Source: Diphasiastrum complanatum (taxonomy: Eukaryota > Streptophyta > Lycopodiopsida > Lycopodiales > Lycopodiaceae). From it: a stretch of DNA of 64,000 bases. The first letter of the stretch is position 1; each line of letters opens with the position of its first letter. Location of the stretch: positions 27,106,649-27,170,648 of the forward strand of contig CM055100.1 of assembly GCA_029204225.1 (NCBI GenBank), in the 5' to 3' direction. The position numbers and the translations under genes are program-made. A model generated the notes under the pieces. It saw nothing but the letters and a program-made list of their open reading frames with translations, did not search any database and was not told where the DNA came from. Below are positions 44,805 to 60,104 of this stretch, piece by piece.

Positions 44805-45989
44805 ATGGAAGGAATAACTTCAGAAATCTGCTCAATCAATAAGTTCAACGGTGATGACTTCCACATGTGAAAGTTCAAAATAAATATGATACTCACTGAA
44901 AATGAACTTTGGGGATACGTCAATGGTTCAATAGCCATGCCGGCTGAACCGGACATGCTGACCACCTGGGAAGATAAGGATGAAAAAGCTCTTGCCATTG
45001 TATCTCTGAATCTTAAAGATTCACAAATAGCTCATGTAGCTAATTGTTTCAAATCCAAAGAGGCATGGGACATTCTTACTGGTCTATACGAAACGACAGA
45101 TGTATCGACTCATCTCTTCTTGAGAAAGAAGTTCTTGTCACTCAAGATGAGTGAAGCAACCTCAGTCACTAATCATCTAAATGGATTCAAACAACTACTC
45201 AATCACTTAGCTGCAATAGGTTCGCTAGTATCGGATGAAGATGTTAACATGTCTCTTATGTCCAGTCTTCCTCCCTCTTACGACAATCTAGTATTGCTAC
45301 TTAGAAATGCTCCTGACTTGTCTCTACAAAAGGTGACAACAAGTTTATTGCAGGAAGAAGTAAGAAGGAAAAGCTTACCTACGTCGAATTCGAAGATAGT
45401 CGCTCTCTATTCAAATAAGGAACAACTCCAGAAGAAGAAATCTTTGAAGGACAAGAAGACAAAAGCTAAACACACTGATTCAGACTAGCAATCACAATAG
45501 CACAATCGACAATATCAAAAGCCTAAGACCAGACTCTTCTGCAAGTATTGCAAGAGAACCAATCACAACATCAAGGATTGTTGAGTTCTCAAACACAATG
45601 AAGCAAAGAAGAAGATGCAACAAGATGGAGGATCTGATTCTGCCAGAACCTCTCATGAAGACCCAAATTTGCTAACAATACAAGATGAGCCCATTAGAGA
45701 TGCATTCAACTGGTATCTCGATTCTGGTGCTTCTCAGCACATGACTTCATGTAAGTCCTTATTTGAAAATCTCACACCAACAAATTCGAAGTATGTCTAC
45801 TTCGGTGACTCAAGTGCTCTACAGATTGAAGGCAAAGGCTCTATACCCTATTATCTTCCAAATGGTAAATTGACATTGCTCAAGGATGCACTTTACGTAC
45901 CCAAACTGACCAAAAATTTAAGCTCATTGATCAGGGTTGCAAAGCCTTGTTCAATTCAAAGCAATGTATCATTTTTGACAAAACTCTAA
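44805..45989 (+). pseudogene. Copia gag-protease
   Basis: One frame runs from ATG 44805 (MEGITSEICSINKFNGDDFH) to 45989, with stops at 44868 (TGA for the expected Trp), 45486, 45498 and 45582. The gag part is of UBN2 type: ENELWGYVNGS, LNLKDSQIAHVANCFKSKEA and SSLPPSYDNLVLLL. A CKYCKRTNHNIKDC zinc knuckle follows (CX2CX4HX4C, 45540-45581). The protease has NWYLDSGASQHMTSC with an intact DSGA motif and KDALYVPKLTKNLSS. The stops mostly look like single transitions at Trp, Gln or Arg codons. Confidence 0.92.
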
Positions 45990-46300
45990 AGAAGTCCTCT
46001 CTACAAACAAAGAAAGTGATTTGTACATTCTAGATCACGAATATGCACTTTCTACTAATGTACTTCAAATGCCCAATTATGGCATTGAAGATGAGGACAC
46101 TTAAACATAAGAACAATCCTGTATATGCATCATGATAGTATAGTCAAGGATTTGAACTTTTTGCTGTCTCCATTGACATTCGACATGTCTAAGAGATGTG
46201 CCTACTAGGCAAACAACCTAGATCAAGGAATAAAACATTTCAAAATTGAAATTCAAGAAACTACAACTGCAACAAAAACATCCAATTGGCGTAAACAAAA
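45990..46300 (+). pseudogene. Copia GAG-pre-integrase remnant and breakpoint
   Basis: Broken frames give an LWH..R..GHLNIRTILYMHH-like stretch, the GAG-pre-integrase motif, near 46070-46120, and then collapse. No integrase core follows. By 46311 the coding strand switches to minus. Confidence 0.6.
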
Positions 46301-46310
46301 CCACGTATTT

Positions 46311-47272
46311 CTATACGCGCTTGACATACACACACCAAGAAACCAAGTTTCCTCCAAGAAAAACAGTGTAAGCACTTATGGATTTTCTATCCAACCTGTC
46401 TCCTGCAAAATCTGAATCTGAAGAAGCAATCAAAGTTAGATTTTCTCCTTTGTAAAATAATCCATAATCCAAGGTAGAAGATATATACCTCAAGATTTTT
46501 TTAGCCAACTTCTAGTGATATATCTTTGGATCCTGCATGTGTTGACTTAGCTTATGAACACTAAAACTTAGATCAGGCCTAGTCACTATTAACCATATAA
46601 GTGAGCCAATAAGGCTCCTATAAAGAGTGATGTCCACAAAGGATTTTTCATCCTCTTTCATAGGAACTTTTACAATGTGCTCCATAGGTGTATCTATGCC
46701 TTTATAGTTTTTCATTTGGAATTTCTTGAGCATGGAAAGTGCATATCTACTTTGACTTATAAATGCTTGACCTCTCCAAAAATCTATTTCAAGGCCTAGA
46801 ATATAGTGAAGAACTCCTAAGTCCTGCATCTTAAACTCACTACCAAGTGCATGCTTAGTTTTTTCAACTAGCTTCTCATTATTTCCACAAAGAATGATAC
46901 ATAGATGAGAAAAATAACACAAAACTATCTACAAACTTATCATGCAGAGAAGGGTCATATTCACTTGGATTTTTCATATTCACTTGGAAAAAATCCAAGT
47001 GATATGAGATAGGAGTTGAGCCTTGCATACCAAGACCTTGGTGCTTGTTTCAATCCATAGAGACTTTTGAACAAAAGACAAACTTTTGATTCATCACCTT
47101 CTTTCACAAAACCTGGAGGTTCCTCCATGTAAATCTCCTCCTCAAGGTAACCATTGAGAAATGCATTAGAAACATCAAGCTGGAACATCTGATACCATGT
47201 GAAGTTTTTAGCATGTGTGAACTCTCTGTCCGTATAGGTCTGCTGGAGCAGATCATGCTCCTTTTGATCCAC
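46311..47272 (-). pseudogene. Copia RT and RNase H in reverse orientation
   Basis: Minus frames in order show [20 protein letters not shown] and [16 protein letters not shown] (motif A region), [19 protein letters not shown] (motif B), EFKMQDLGVLHYILGLEI, LYRSLIGSLIWLIVTRPDLS and RNase H KKILRYISSTLDYGLFY and SDSDFAGDRLDRKS. The YVDD segment falls in a broken spot near 46930-46960. It lies tail-on against the plus-strand copia gag-protease and has its own primer site to the right, so it is a separate, internally deleted element and not the rest of that one. Confidence 0.9.
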
Positions 47273-47391
47273 TTATGATCCACAGATAGCTTGTTTCTCA
47301 GCGAGTTTGAATCCCTCTCCCAAATCCGAGTTCCTGCAAGCAAAAGCACTATTGTTCTTATGAATACACCCTCACCTCTTCAAAGCATGAA

Positions 47392-47403
47392 GCTCTGATA
47401 CCA
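47392..47403 (-). promoter_or_regulatory. Minus-strand copia primer-binding site
   Basis: The minus strand reads TGGTATCAGAGC, the canonical initiator-Met copia site, directly after an LTR end ...TTCACA (47404 upward). A second copy of the LTR end plus the first part of this site occurs near 47190-47225 and is fused into RT coding sequence. Confidence 0.85.
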
Positions 47404-47780
47404 TGTGAAGCTTTTAGCACGTGTGAACTTCACCACACACCCTACAGGATCTTATTGAGGTGTTGTGATTGCACAAGATTGATCAGAGAACAGTATACTT
47501 GAAAAATCTATGGCAAGAGCACAATGGCATACATCTAACTAAAAAATCTAACTTCTTACTATGAGAATTGAATGTCAGAAATAATTCTAAGTGTTCAGTA
47601 TAGAAAAAACAAGCTGCTCAATGATAGAAAACTCGGGTAGAGTTACAGAGATCACGTTTGTGCTTTACCAGCCAATATCTCAAGCTTCAACAAGCAATTC
47701 AATGATGGTTCCCTGTGTTTCATTCAGAATTCATCTAGCCAAAACATTTGTTGTGGAGCAGGGCTAAGCACCAACTTCTG
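47404..47780 (-). repeat. Probable 5' LTR end of the minus-strand copia
   Basis: The sequence right of the primer site should be LTR. Its outer end (5' TG) could not be fixed, so the right limit is approximate. No ORF is present. Confidence 0.45.
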
Positions 47781-47789
47781 TATGCAACT

Positions 47790-50330
47790 CGGGTCAGAGT
47801 CTAACACCTCTAAACAACCTCTTCTCAATCCAATAGACATTGTGAATTTGGAAGAAAATGTATCTCCTGGTCAGAGCTAGGTTGCCACTCCTCCATATGT
47901 CATTCGAAAGCCAAATACTCAAGACAATCAAGCATCAGTTGTTTTGTCGGTGTTTGATTCGATCAATAAGCTATCAACAAACAACAAATTGTGCAAGCTA
48001 GTTGATGGAGTAAAGACCATCACACCAATGACTGAGATCCCTGCCAGGTACGATGGCGATTCTATTTTTGAATTACCAAGTGTTTCAAAAAGAAGGAACT
48101 CCATGTCCAGAATGGAATAGAACAGGGATGGTCATCCATGGATTCGCTACATTACAACATCCATTTCTGGTTTTGTGGGAGATGTCAAAGGCCTCTCTTA
48201 TTGCGTTCCTTGTTATTTTATTTTGGACAAAGTTGTCTTTTTGTGCCTACATGATGGTTATTGTGGGGGTGTTCCTTTGTTTGTAGGAATGACTTGTGCG
48301 GCTGTCTAAAGTCCTGCGGACATGCAAACACTACCAAATGGAGAGGAAGATTATGTGTTTGTTGCCCTTTGGGCCCCATTGAAAATATTCGTGGTGGTTT
48401 TTCTTGTTATCATTGTGATGTCAAACCTACATGCATTGATACGTGTCATGCAAAAATATACTATGTGATTCCACATGATATTAGATACAAAAGGCTAGTC
48501 ATTCACCTAGGAAAACATTGTCATGATGTTGTTGAAGGAGAATCTTTGCAGACATAGAATATTGTACGAAATCTTGTAAAAGAACAAATTGGCAAACTAC
48601 CAGGTGTGGGACAAAAGAAGATTGAGAAGGAGGTGGTCGTCAAGGAATTGATAATGAATGGCTTGCTTCTTGCAAATGAAGCTGGGTTAGAGAAATTGAG
48701 CACAGAGCAATTTTCAACTATATTGGACCAGTTGCAACCCTTGAAAAGATAGTTTGAAAAAACATATAGACCAATGTATAGTGCAATATATGCGGAGCAA
48801 ACATATGTTGCTCTACGAAGACTGGAGACTTGTAGTTGATACCACAGATGCCAATGCAAAGTACAGTATCGTGCGAGCATTATGGAGGACAAAAGCTGCG
48901 TATTCTAGTCAGATACCTGCTCTAGAAGCATGGCTATTTGGTGGCACGTTAGATATTCCCATTGGGGAAGATACATGAATTTGGTGAGAATCATTGCTAT
49001 TATAAGCTTTGTTTGATGTATTTCTTATCTAGGTACAATTTGCATCAATCTTAGAATTGAGAGATTGATTGGCAGGTGATTGAGGATACTGGTATTGCAC
49101 ATATTCCTACTCTATATTTATCAACTTGCTGCATTTTGGAATCTGTTGGATTGCCCACATGGTCTTGTGAAGATCTCTCTCCACAACGTTTCTTGATAAT
49201 TGTAGGTGATGTTTGACGATTTTTTTCACAATGGGGCACTTCCAGTTGAGTAGTAGACTGTCTGGGCACATTGACGTACATGATATCTGGTCTATGGGAA
49301 ACATTAACGCCATCATTTGCCTAATCTGAAATGGGACATTTTCTCGGAACACTTTGTTATTTCCACTTAAGGTCGATGAAGTGGAAAAGGTGATGCAAAA
49401 TCAACAACACCACGCACAAGATTGACGCAAGGTTGTCCCTGCATGGCAGATGCTTTTTTGGATGATACTCTGTTGATTAATTTTTCTAAACTGGGCCCCG
49501 TTCCAATATGTCTCCTTTGATATATGAAGCATATCTAGCACTTTGCAAAATAGCAGTAGTTGGCTTGCGGCTGAGGCATTTCGTTCGCAGCTGTCTCTTT
49601 ATGACGCGTGTTTGGGTGATTATGGGAATGGTGGATGGAAGAAAGAAATGTGGTGAAATACTTACATATGGAAGAACTGTAGAAACAATTGTTGCTCCTA
49701 GTTTTTTTTGGTAGGCGTCGACATAGTGATGGCGAAACAATGCAATTTATGTGGTTTTATTACTCACACATGGTAGCCAAACAAGAGCATAGTAGCGCCA
49801 CCGTAAAAAAATGAAGGTAAATGGTGTGTGAGTATTGGAACATCTCTTAACCAGGAGGAGGTCAACGTTCTCAACAAAGGTGGGTACATGTTGGAGAGCA
49901 TGGAGGTTGATTCTATTGGGTCTTCAGTTCCAGTGCATGGGCAAGCAACAGGCCCATCAATGGGAGAATTTGTCACTCTTCCTCAAAAAGGAAAGGCAAG
50001 GAGAAGGAACTTCATTTCAGTTGCTGCAAAGGAAATAATTACTAGAGGAATTGAGATGAGGGCTTGCATTGTCAAGGAGGATGTGACAATAAAATATAGA
50101 GAGGTTTCTTTCCATGTTTTGAGTTTTGCAACAAATCCAAATGGAAATACATAGATAGTTACAATCCAAAAATCTCCACAATGCACTTGTGAAGATTTCA
50201 TTGGAAAGTTCACACCGTGCAAGCACATGTACTTTGTATACATAGTTGTATTAGGGATGGACATTGATCATAAGATGGTTATGCACCAACCTTACCTAAG
50301 TGTGCTTGAATTGTTTCAAATCCTTTCTAG
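47790..50330 (+). pseudogene. Degenerate SWIM zinc-finger gene
   Basis: Scattered plus frames form a plausible order. LVDGVKTITPMTEIPARYDG comes near 48000, followed by a cysteine-rich domain (CVCC, CYHCDVKPTCIDTCHAKIYY at 48340-48470) with IHLGKHCHDVVEGESL. Then comes RNLVKEQIGKLPGVGQKKIE and a helical part. At 50182-50226 CTCEDFIGKFTPCKH fits the SWIM pattern CxCx(n)CxH. SWIM proteins in plants are often transposase-related (MULE/FAR1 types), but no DDE core was identified, so the role is not assigned. At least five frame changes and stops are present. Confidence 0.55.
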
Positions 50331-52821
<2,491 letters not shown>

Positions 52822-53400
52822 ATGCATAAAGATGTCACATCATTCTACTTATTGTTTAGGTATATACTAGAAGTGGTGGAAAATTGTTGGATAAAATCAA
52901 AACACAACTTATCTAGAGAGTTTGAAATGAAAGGCTTTGGAGAAATCTACTTCTGCTTTGGTATTGAGTTTTGGGGACATGAAGAAATGTTCTTCTTATC
53001 TCAATCCGAGACAGTATGTTTGTGATTTGTTGGAAATGTTTCATTTTGCCAGTTGCTACACCTATTGAGCCTAATCTCAAACCAACAAATTGCATGGAGG
53101 GTGAAGTGAAACCTACGTTGGTTTCTTGGTTGTTTAATTTATTTGACTACCATGAGACTCAATATCACATATGCAGTCAGGGTAATAAGTCAATACATGG
53201 CAAAGCTGGGGGAGATTCATTGGAGAAGTGTCTTCTTAGATTTGCCAAGAATAGTAATAATTTGGCTTGGAATATACGCCTTTTATGGTGATCTTACAAG
53301 TTATATTTATTGTGACACTAATTGGGCCACAAATATAAATAATAGAAGACCTTTTAAGTTATGTATTCATATTCTTGGAAAAGCCAAAAACAAGTAAGCC
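52822..53400 (+). pseudogene. Copia RT C-terminus and RNase H fragment
   Basis: Broken frames follow copia order: LSREFEMKGFGEIYFCFGIE, WGHEEMFFLSQSE, PIEPNLKPTN, TYAVRVISQYMAKLGEIHW and YCDTNWATNINNRRP (RNase H Asp region, usually YCDADWAGD). Frame changes occur near 53010 and 53140. Neither end of the element is recognisable. Confidence 0.88.
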
Positions 53401-53455
53401 TAGCTTAATCTTCTATTGAGATTGAGTATAATTTAGCCAAATTTGTTGTTTGTAA

Positions 53456-53842
53456 ATGTGTGTGGCTAAGATAATCACTTTCAAAATTGATCCCTCTAAA
53501 ATTACAATGCTACTTATTGAGTGCCATCGTGCTATGAAATCTCTCATTTCTCAATGTGGCCAAATAGCCTTTGCCAACATTGCTAATTGCTTGATAATAG
53601 TGATCGCCAACAAATCCGTTGATAAACGGTCATCTCAAAGTTATGCCTATAGTTGCATGTCTAAATTTGATGCACTAATAAAGAATCCTCTTCTAAGGAT
53701 TATTGAAGGCAGCTATGGAAAATCAGAAAGACACGTGATGAGTGGCTATCTAGCACCACTCATGAACTTTGCTAGTCTAGTCTATGCAAAGGGAAATGTT
53801 GGAAATACGGTTTCCTTCATCACAAAAGCATTAATTACTTGA
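53456..53842 (+). other. Unrecognised 128-codon open frame
   Basis: It is open for 387 bases with a fairly protein-like composition, but no motif or homologue was recognised. It may be chance or decayed transposon coding DNA. It is convergent with the methyltransferase gene and about 600 bases from its stop. Confidence 0.2.
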
Positions 53843-54453
53843 AGCAGACTAACAAATGTTGATACACCATAGCATGGAGAATGCTATGCACAGTATTTCA
53901 AATATAAAAACTTCACTTTTGAAGCTTTGTCCATACTAATCAAAATTCTAGTGCAATGGCTCTTATTTTTGCACTGCAAACGATGAGAACTTGGATCACC
54001 TTTCTAGTCGGTCAAATTGTGTGACAAGACGAGCACAAGCTGCATGAAATTCACCTTGAGAGCTTTTAGAAAAACAGCAGCATATCTTCTGTACTTGGCC
54101 CACCTTTCCTAAAGCCAGTGATCTTCTATATGGCTTTATAAGTTATCATGCATTTGCTCATTCCTTCATACCAATAGGCAGAAGCAAACTCTTGCTACAA
54201 ATTGGTACTTGATCCAAAACATCCTACTTGGCATTGAGACATTTAATAACAATCTTATAGAAAGTTTAACAGCTCTAGCAACTTCTGTTTTGTATAAGCA
54301 CAAATATACATCCATTATGCACCCTAAAATCAATACTCATCTCTCGCACTGAAAAAGTTTCTGTAACAAGAAATTCAGCTCACAAGCAAACCAAAATTGT
54401 GAAAAAGGAGTGAAGGCAGCTTCAAATGGATTTGAAAGGCCAGAAGCCATCAA
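53843..54453. other. 3' flank of the methyltransferase gene
   Basis: It would contain the 3' UTR. No canonical AATAAA was found on the minus strand close to the stop. Plant polyadenylation signals are often weak, so the transcript end cannot be placed. Confidence 0.4.
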
Positions 54454-57422
54454 TTATTTGGTACTGTGTGGCAAGGAAAACTGCTTTGTTGCTATTAGCA
54501 ACCTATCTCGACCTGGAACTCCTATCTCTGTTGTTAATACTTCGGCGGTCCACCTTAGTGCCTTTGCAATGTTTGAAACTTCTTTTAATACTTTGACTGT
54601 ATCTCGAATGATCACAGTCCCTTGAGGACGTAAGATTCTATCCATCTCCAACATTATGTCAACTAGACTGCATCTGTAGACAACCAGCATGGTACATGTA
54701 AAGTACATCACAATCTATCATAAACCACTCAAATGATTGACCAGTCTTAAATTGAGAAAAAGTGGCAAGCATAGTCAGATGCTGAGGTTAATTAGGCATT
54801 TCTAATCTGAATTTGAAAAACCTAAGTCAAGTTGGCTTATAATGCGAACAGCTGCCTGTCTAAGCAGTACTAAAATGATTCTGATATAATGAAAGTGCAT
54901 TTGTACAGTTTCCCTGTAATTTTGTTGCCATTCACGCAAATAATGGACAGAAAAGAACAAGAAGCCCCTCTATTCCATATCATAGATTTCAGGAGGTTCT
55001 GAATCTCCGAATGCATTTGACGCAGAACATTTGCAACAGGTAAAGAAGAATAGCATGATATGCAAGGAAAGCCTTGAATACACTAAAGCTTGGCGTTGAA
55101 CCAATATCCTGAACACTGTGTAAGTTATGAGACACGTGTTGTGTCTTGCTTGTATCTCTTTTATGTAATATACTTTCACTTTTATGAGTTAGAAATGACT
55201 GTGCTATCATGGAGACATGTTCCATGAATAGGTTGTTTGCAGTTGAATAGATGATGTTAATTATTGAGGGAGAGAGTTGAAATAGCAATAATTAACGTGT
55301 AAGTTTGTGACGGTCACTTGCCATATTTGACGGCAACTTTAGCTTTCTAGACGGTGGACCAATCTTTTCCGAGCCCCGAAGCTGCTATATAACTAGTTCT
55401 CTTTGTACTTGAATTATAATAACGTGAATACACAGTTTAGGTGTGTGTTTTTTGTGAGCAATTCTATGTTCTCTTGCCTTGAAGTTGAAGAAGACTTTCA
55501 AGGTTCTGTGGTGATTGCATCGATCTGTATCATATTTGTCAACTGCTTTATGTGTAGGGACAATTAGTATTTGGAAAAATATTGTATGCATGCAATGCTT
55601 ATAGTAGGAGTGATAAGTAGATCAAGTAAGATTGATCTATCAAGTACTAGATCCAAATTGCATGAATTCAATTTGGAATCTAGGCCACAATTCTAGGAAG
55701 ACAAGTTTGGAGTAGAAACTATGCATGCTACGTTCACTCCTTTTAAGGCTGTCCACATAATCCCAACTAGTTAGAGATGCAAAACACTATAGTCAACTTA
55801 GTCACCATCATACTAGGTTCACCTAGGTCCATCAATAAGGCAATAGTCCTTGTTTATATCCAAACACTTGCACATAAACAAAAAAAAAGACTTAGTATGG
55901 GAACATATCATTGACTATGCACACTCATCTCTACACAATGATAATTGGAACTCACAATAGGGTGAATGTATTTTCTAGGCATTGCTATTGACTAACCATT
56001 TTTTGGGGGTGCCATGAGTACAACTATATTTAAAGAAGGCATTTCTCTTATGGAAATAGAGGCTAGATTGGTTTGACCTGGGATGTGATATTGGAGTGAA
56101 TCTCCAATGATTGGATTGTTTGCTTGATTTGTAGAGGTCCAAACTCTATCAGTGTTGAACATGTGCTAGAAAACTCTAATTGAGCCTATAGATTGCCAAA
56201 AGAAAATATAGCAATGCAAGTGGATTTTGGCTAGCCTCACTGATATATTTATGAGAGTTTTGGCAAATGGTTGTAGGAGATTGTCAAAAATTGGATGATC
56301 AAATTGAGAAAGTCATTCAGTCACTAAGACTTGTGATGCAAGCAAGTATTCTAAAGATCTAGACTAGATGACGATAGAATGGATCTTTGGCATGCTTTTA
56401 GTGGTGGTATTTGGTATGATACACACATGAAGATCATCTATATGATTGAATTTCACAGCTTTGGTAAGACAATATCACATGTCAATGTGTACAACTGATG
56501 CATGTTAGATGTCTCTGAGAGACATGGGTGTGGAAAGTTTCTTCTAGAAACCTAGTTGAAGGAATAGGAACTAGTTACTACTAAGAGTTAGTAATGACCT
56601 AGTGGTATGAGACGATAATATCACCTCAACTCCAAGCAATTAGGTGCATTGGCAAAGGCTAGTAAAGGCCTAGGATGGCTATCAGTTATTGGGAGCAACA
56701 CATGTCTATGTCATGATTGTGGCAATACGAACTTATTCAATTATAAATATGGGTGTGAACTCCTTGGATCTAGGAACACGAAAAACTTAGTTGAAACAAT
56801 ACCTAGATGAGTATTGTTCAAGACATTCATCTCCTAGCCATTTATTGTTTATAAGGGAGAGAGTTTATGTCCTAATAGAATAATAGGCCTAGCCCATACC
56901 TTAGGGTCAGCGCCCATGCTAGCAAGGATGAGACCTTAGCTCGTATGCACCTTTATTGTCGATGGCTCTAGGATGGCTAAGCATGCCAAGCCTAGAGAGA
57001 GTGATCATTCTTGAAAACACTTCCAAAAGAATTGAGAGCTTTGGTGCAGATAGTTGAAGGGACGACCATAGTGTCAAAAAGTCGACACTTATTGGTCGCA
57101 TCTCTGATGTGTGAGCTGAAGCACAGTCTCTCTAGATCCACCAATGAGGCATACACCTTCTATAGTCGGGAAACAGCTGCTTGTGTCGTAGTAAAAGTGG
57201 GACCAGAGAATACAATCCCCAAATATGTGTAAGATCAACTACCTCAAGTGAATGGCCATCCCATAGTAGCTCCTGGCGTATCATGAAAGATCTAGAGGTG
57301 GTGTTCATAACCTTGGTCTTGGCCACGTTCACTGACAAACCCCACTGTGTACAGAATGAGTGTAGCACATCCAAATGTCGCTACAGATCTTCTCTCATCC
57401 TCGAGAGTAAAACTACATCATC

Positions 57423-57484
<62 letters not shown>

Positions 57485-60038
57485 CTCGAATTGGAAGGCA
57501 AGACTTGGATGTCAAGTACATGTATAAGATCATAGGTGCGTGGATATGTAGAAAAGGCCTCACACCTGCATTTCCGAAGAACTAAATTAGACTGCATAGC
57601 ACTATCTAAACATGATTGTTGGCATTCAAAATTGATACATTATGTAATCATCTCAAGTTTACTAGTGGCCTCATCAAAAGGAATCACCGTCACATCTCTC
57701 ATAAATATCAAGTAATAGAAAGTTGACTTGAAGGGTTGCAAACATCCAACATACATAGTCTTGGAAACATAACTTAGATTTGCTCATCACTCATTTGGAA
57801 ACTATATCCAACAGTAGCAAGAACAAAATGCACTTAAGAATCTTTAAATGCACATTCATACCAACACGTGTTGAAAATCAAAGTACATTTGGGTCAAAAG
57901 AGACATAAACTTGCCAATCATGCACAACTCCAATAAGTCCTCGATCATATATTATGGGTAGAGTATTTGGCTCATAAGCAGGAACGGTATTCATGACCCA
58001 AACTGGATGAGAACTAAGAGCAGCAGCAAAGCCACCATAGAGTGCATTCATGTCAAGAATATTTCGAAACCGAGGTGACCCAATCTTTAACAGCAGCACA
58101 TCGTTGTAATGGTTCACTCGCTGCTTCCAGCGAAGCGTATCAACTTCAAAAAGGAGACCATCAGGATCATGTTTCTCCAAAAATCTTCTGGGAGTTACTT
58201 CAAGTCGTTTGGGCCAATTGGGCAATCTTCCTCCTGATCTATCATCCTGCAATCTCAACTCAGGCAACCGAGAAATGCAATCTTTCAAAGGGACATACCT
58301 GTGAAGAGAAAATATTAAAAATTCTTCAGAACACTGGTGCCAGTTGAAGAGTGATAATGAAACTGACAGAATTCTACTTTGACAAAATCATCCTCAGAAT
58401 TTTGAACCATCAAAGACTGTACTTGTGTCCTATAGACTGTGGCATCTAGGCACGCACACCAATAATAAGTAACCACTTTAACAACATTTCTTTCATTCTT
58501 GTTCTGAAACATAGATAATTAATATCTTTTTCCAAATCGAAAGGACCTCATCTTCAACTAAAACCTGATAAAAGGGTGCAGCTTTAATGTGGCAAATACA
58601 GAATCCTCATCTGATCCCGTAAGATGAAAAAGAAAAAAAGTTTGCAATCACTGGAGATGAAGAAAAGGACTCAAAGCTGTCTATCCAGCTTGAAGGTATA
58701 CTAGGCTAATATGCCCTTGTACTCTTCTTGCAAGGTTGTTCCAGAACTTTTACCATGCAGCATTTGGATCCTCATCTTCAGGGCATAAAGGTGGCCTATG
58801 CTCAACAGCAACATTGTAACATGAATGATTCAAAGGCTTCTGCCATATGGCAATGCTATTCTCCACAGCAACTAAAGAATAGCACATCTTCTTTGCAAGG
58901 TTCCGCAGCTCATCCCACTCAAGCTCTCGTTTCTTCCAGCCCACTGGAGGGCCCGAAAGTACAAAATAACCACCAGGCCTTAGCAAGCGATCCATTTCAA
59001 TCAAGTAGGATCCATCTGCATCAAGTAATACACGATTAGCCCTCTTCGACAAAACGTTCTTTACATGTTGACTTATCAAAATTCTGGAGTTTTACATGTC
59101 AATAGAAATAAGGCAGCATCGTATTTATGTCTCAAAAGGTTTTTCTTTGCTTTGTTAAGGCGGAAAGTCGAATCTTTGATGCAATGAAAAAGCATTTTAA
59201 CGTAAATGGTATACAATGGCTCAGAATGAAAAGAAAAGGCCACACTTTGTGATTGAAAGATGCATAAATGCACAAAATGGAATCGATGCCTGCAGCGGAG
59301 CACGAAAATCATTCTAGTGATCCATTTATTTCCTTCCCAACTTAAAGCTGCTTACATTGACAACTTCATTCCCTAGTAAAGTCTACTTGGGCATCAACCA
59401 TTTGATCTCAAATCTCGATTTTGCACTGACAAAGAGCTTCCAGACATAGGCAGAAAGTAAAGGTTAAGCCTGTTCGGAGGATCTCCTTCACAGAGGGGGC
59501 TCTTTCATTTTGGCACATATACAAGGTTTCATAACATTGGACTCACAACATTTCCTCTTCAGCACTTTCATCGATTGTACAATTGAGAAATAGTTGCGTT
59601 TAGAAAGGGAGGTCCTAATATAGGTTGCCTCAGGGACTTTGCAGGTAGCTTTCCACAGTCCCTTCCAAAGGGCCCATATGGCCGTCCATGTTCAGGAGCC
59701 TACATTCAAGGTCAAATATAAAAAAGTTGCACAGGCCTTGAGTTTAACACTGCTGGTTTTCCCTTGGTGATCATAATGTTGCATAATAAATTGATCCAGC
59801 TGTCATTGTATGGCTATTGCCATATTTACATGAATTGCTTTGCTGAGATTAAAATGTGAGCCTAAAAGTCCATGCATGCTGCTTTTGCTAAGCGTTTACG
59901 GATCCTGCATGTACCCCATTTGTTTTTAGTAGAATATTGTCTTGCTGAATTTTTTTTTCCTCTACACCTGAAAACTTGCAAAATAAAGTTTTAAGTGAGC
60001 ATATGGTACTTAATTGGAGGTATGTGTGCGCACCATGC

Positions 60039-60104
<66 letters not shown>

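Noticed and set aside
57381-57563. Upstream extension of the LINE RT into 57482-57563
   Set aside because: In another frame this is exon 5 of the methyltransferase ([16 protein letters not shown]) with correct splice sites and phase. The LINE begins only after the CT tract.
57878-57914. Exon 4 reading through to a GT donor at 57910
   Set aside because: It would place exon 5 in a frame with an immediate stop. The GC donor restores the conserved family sequence.
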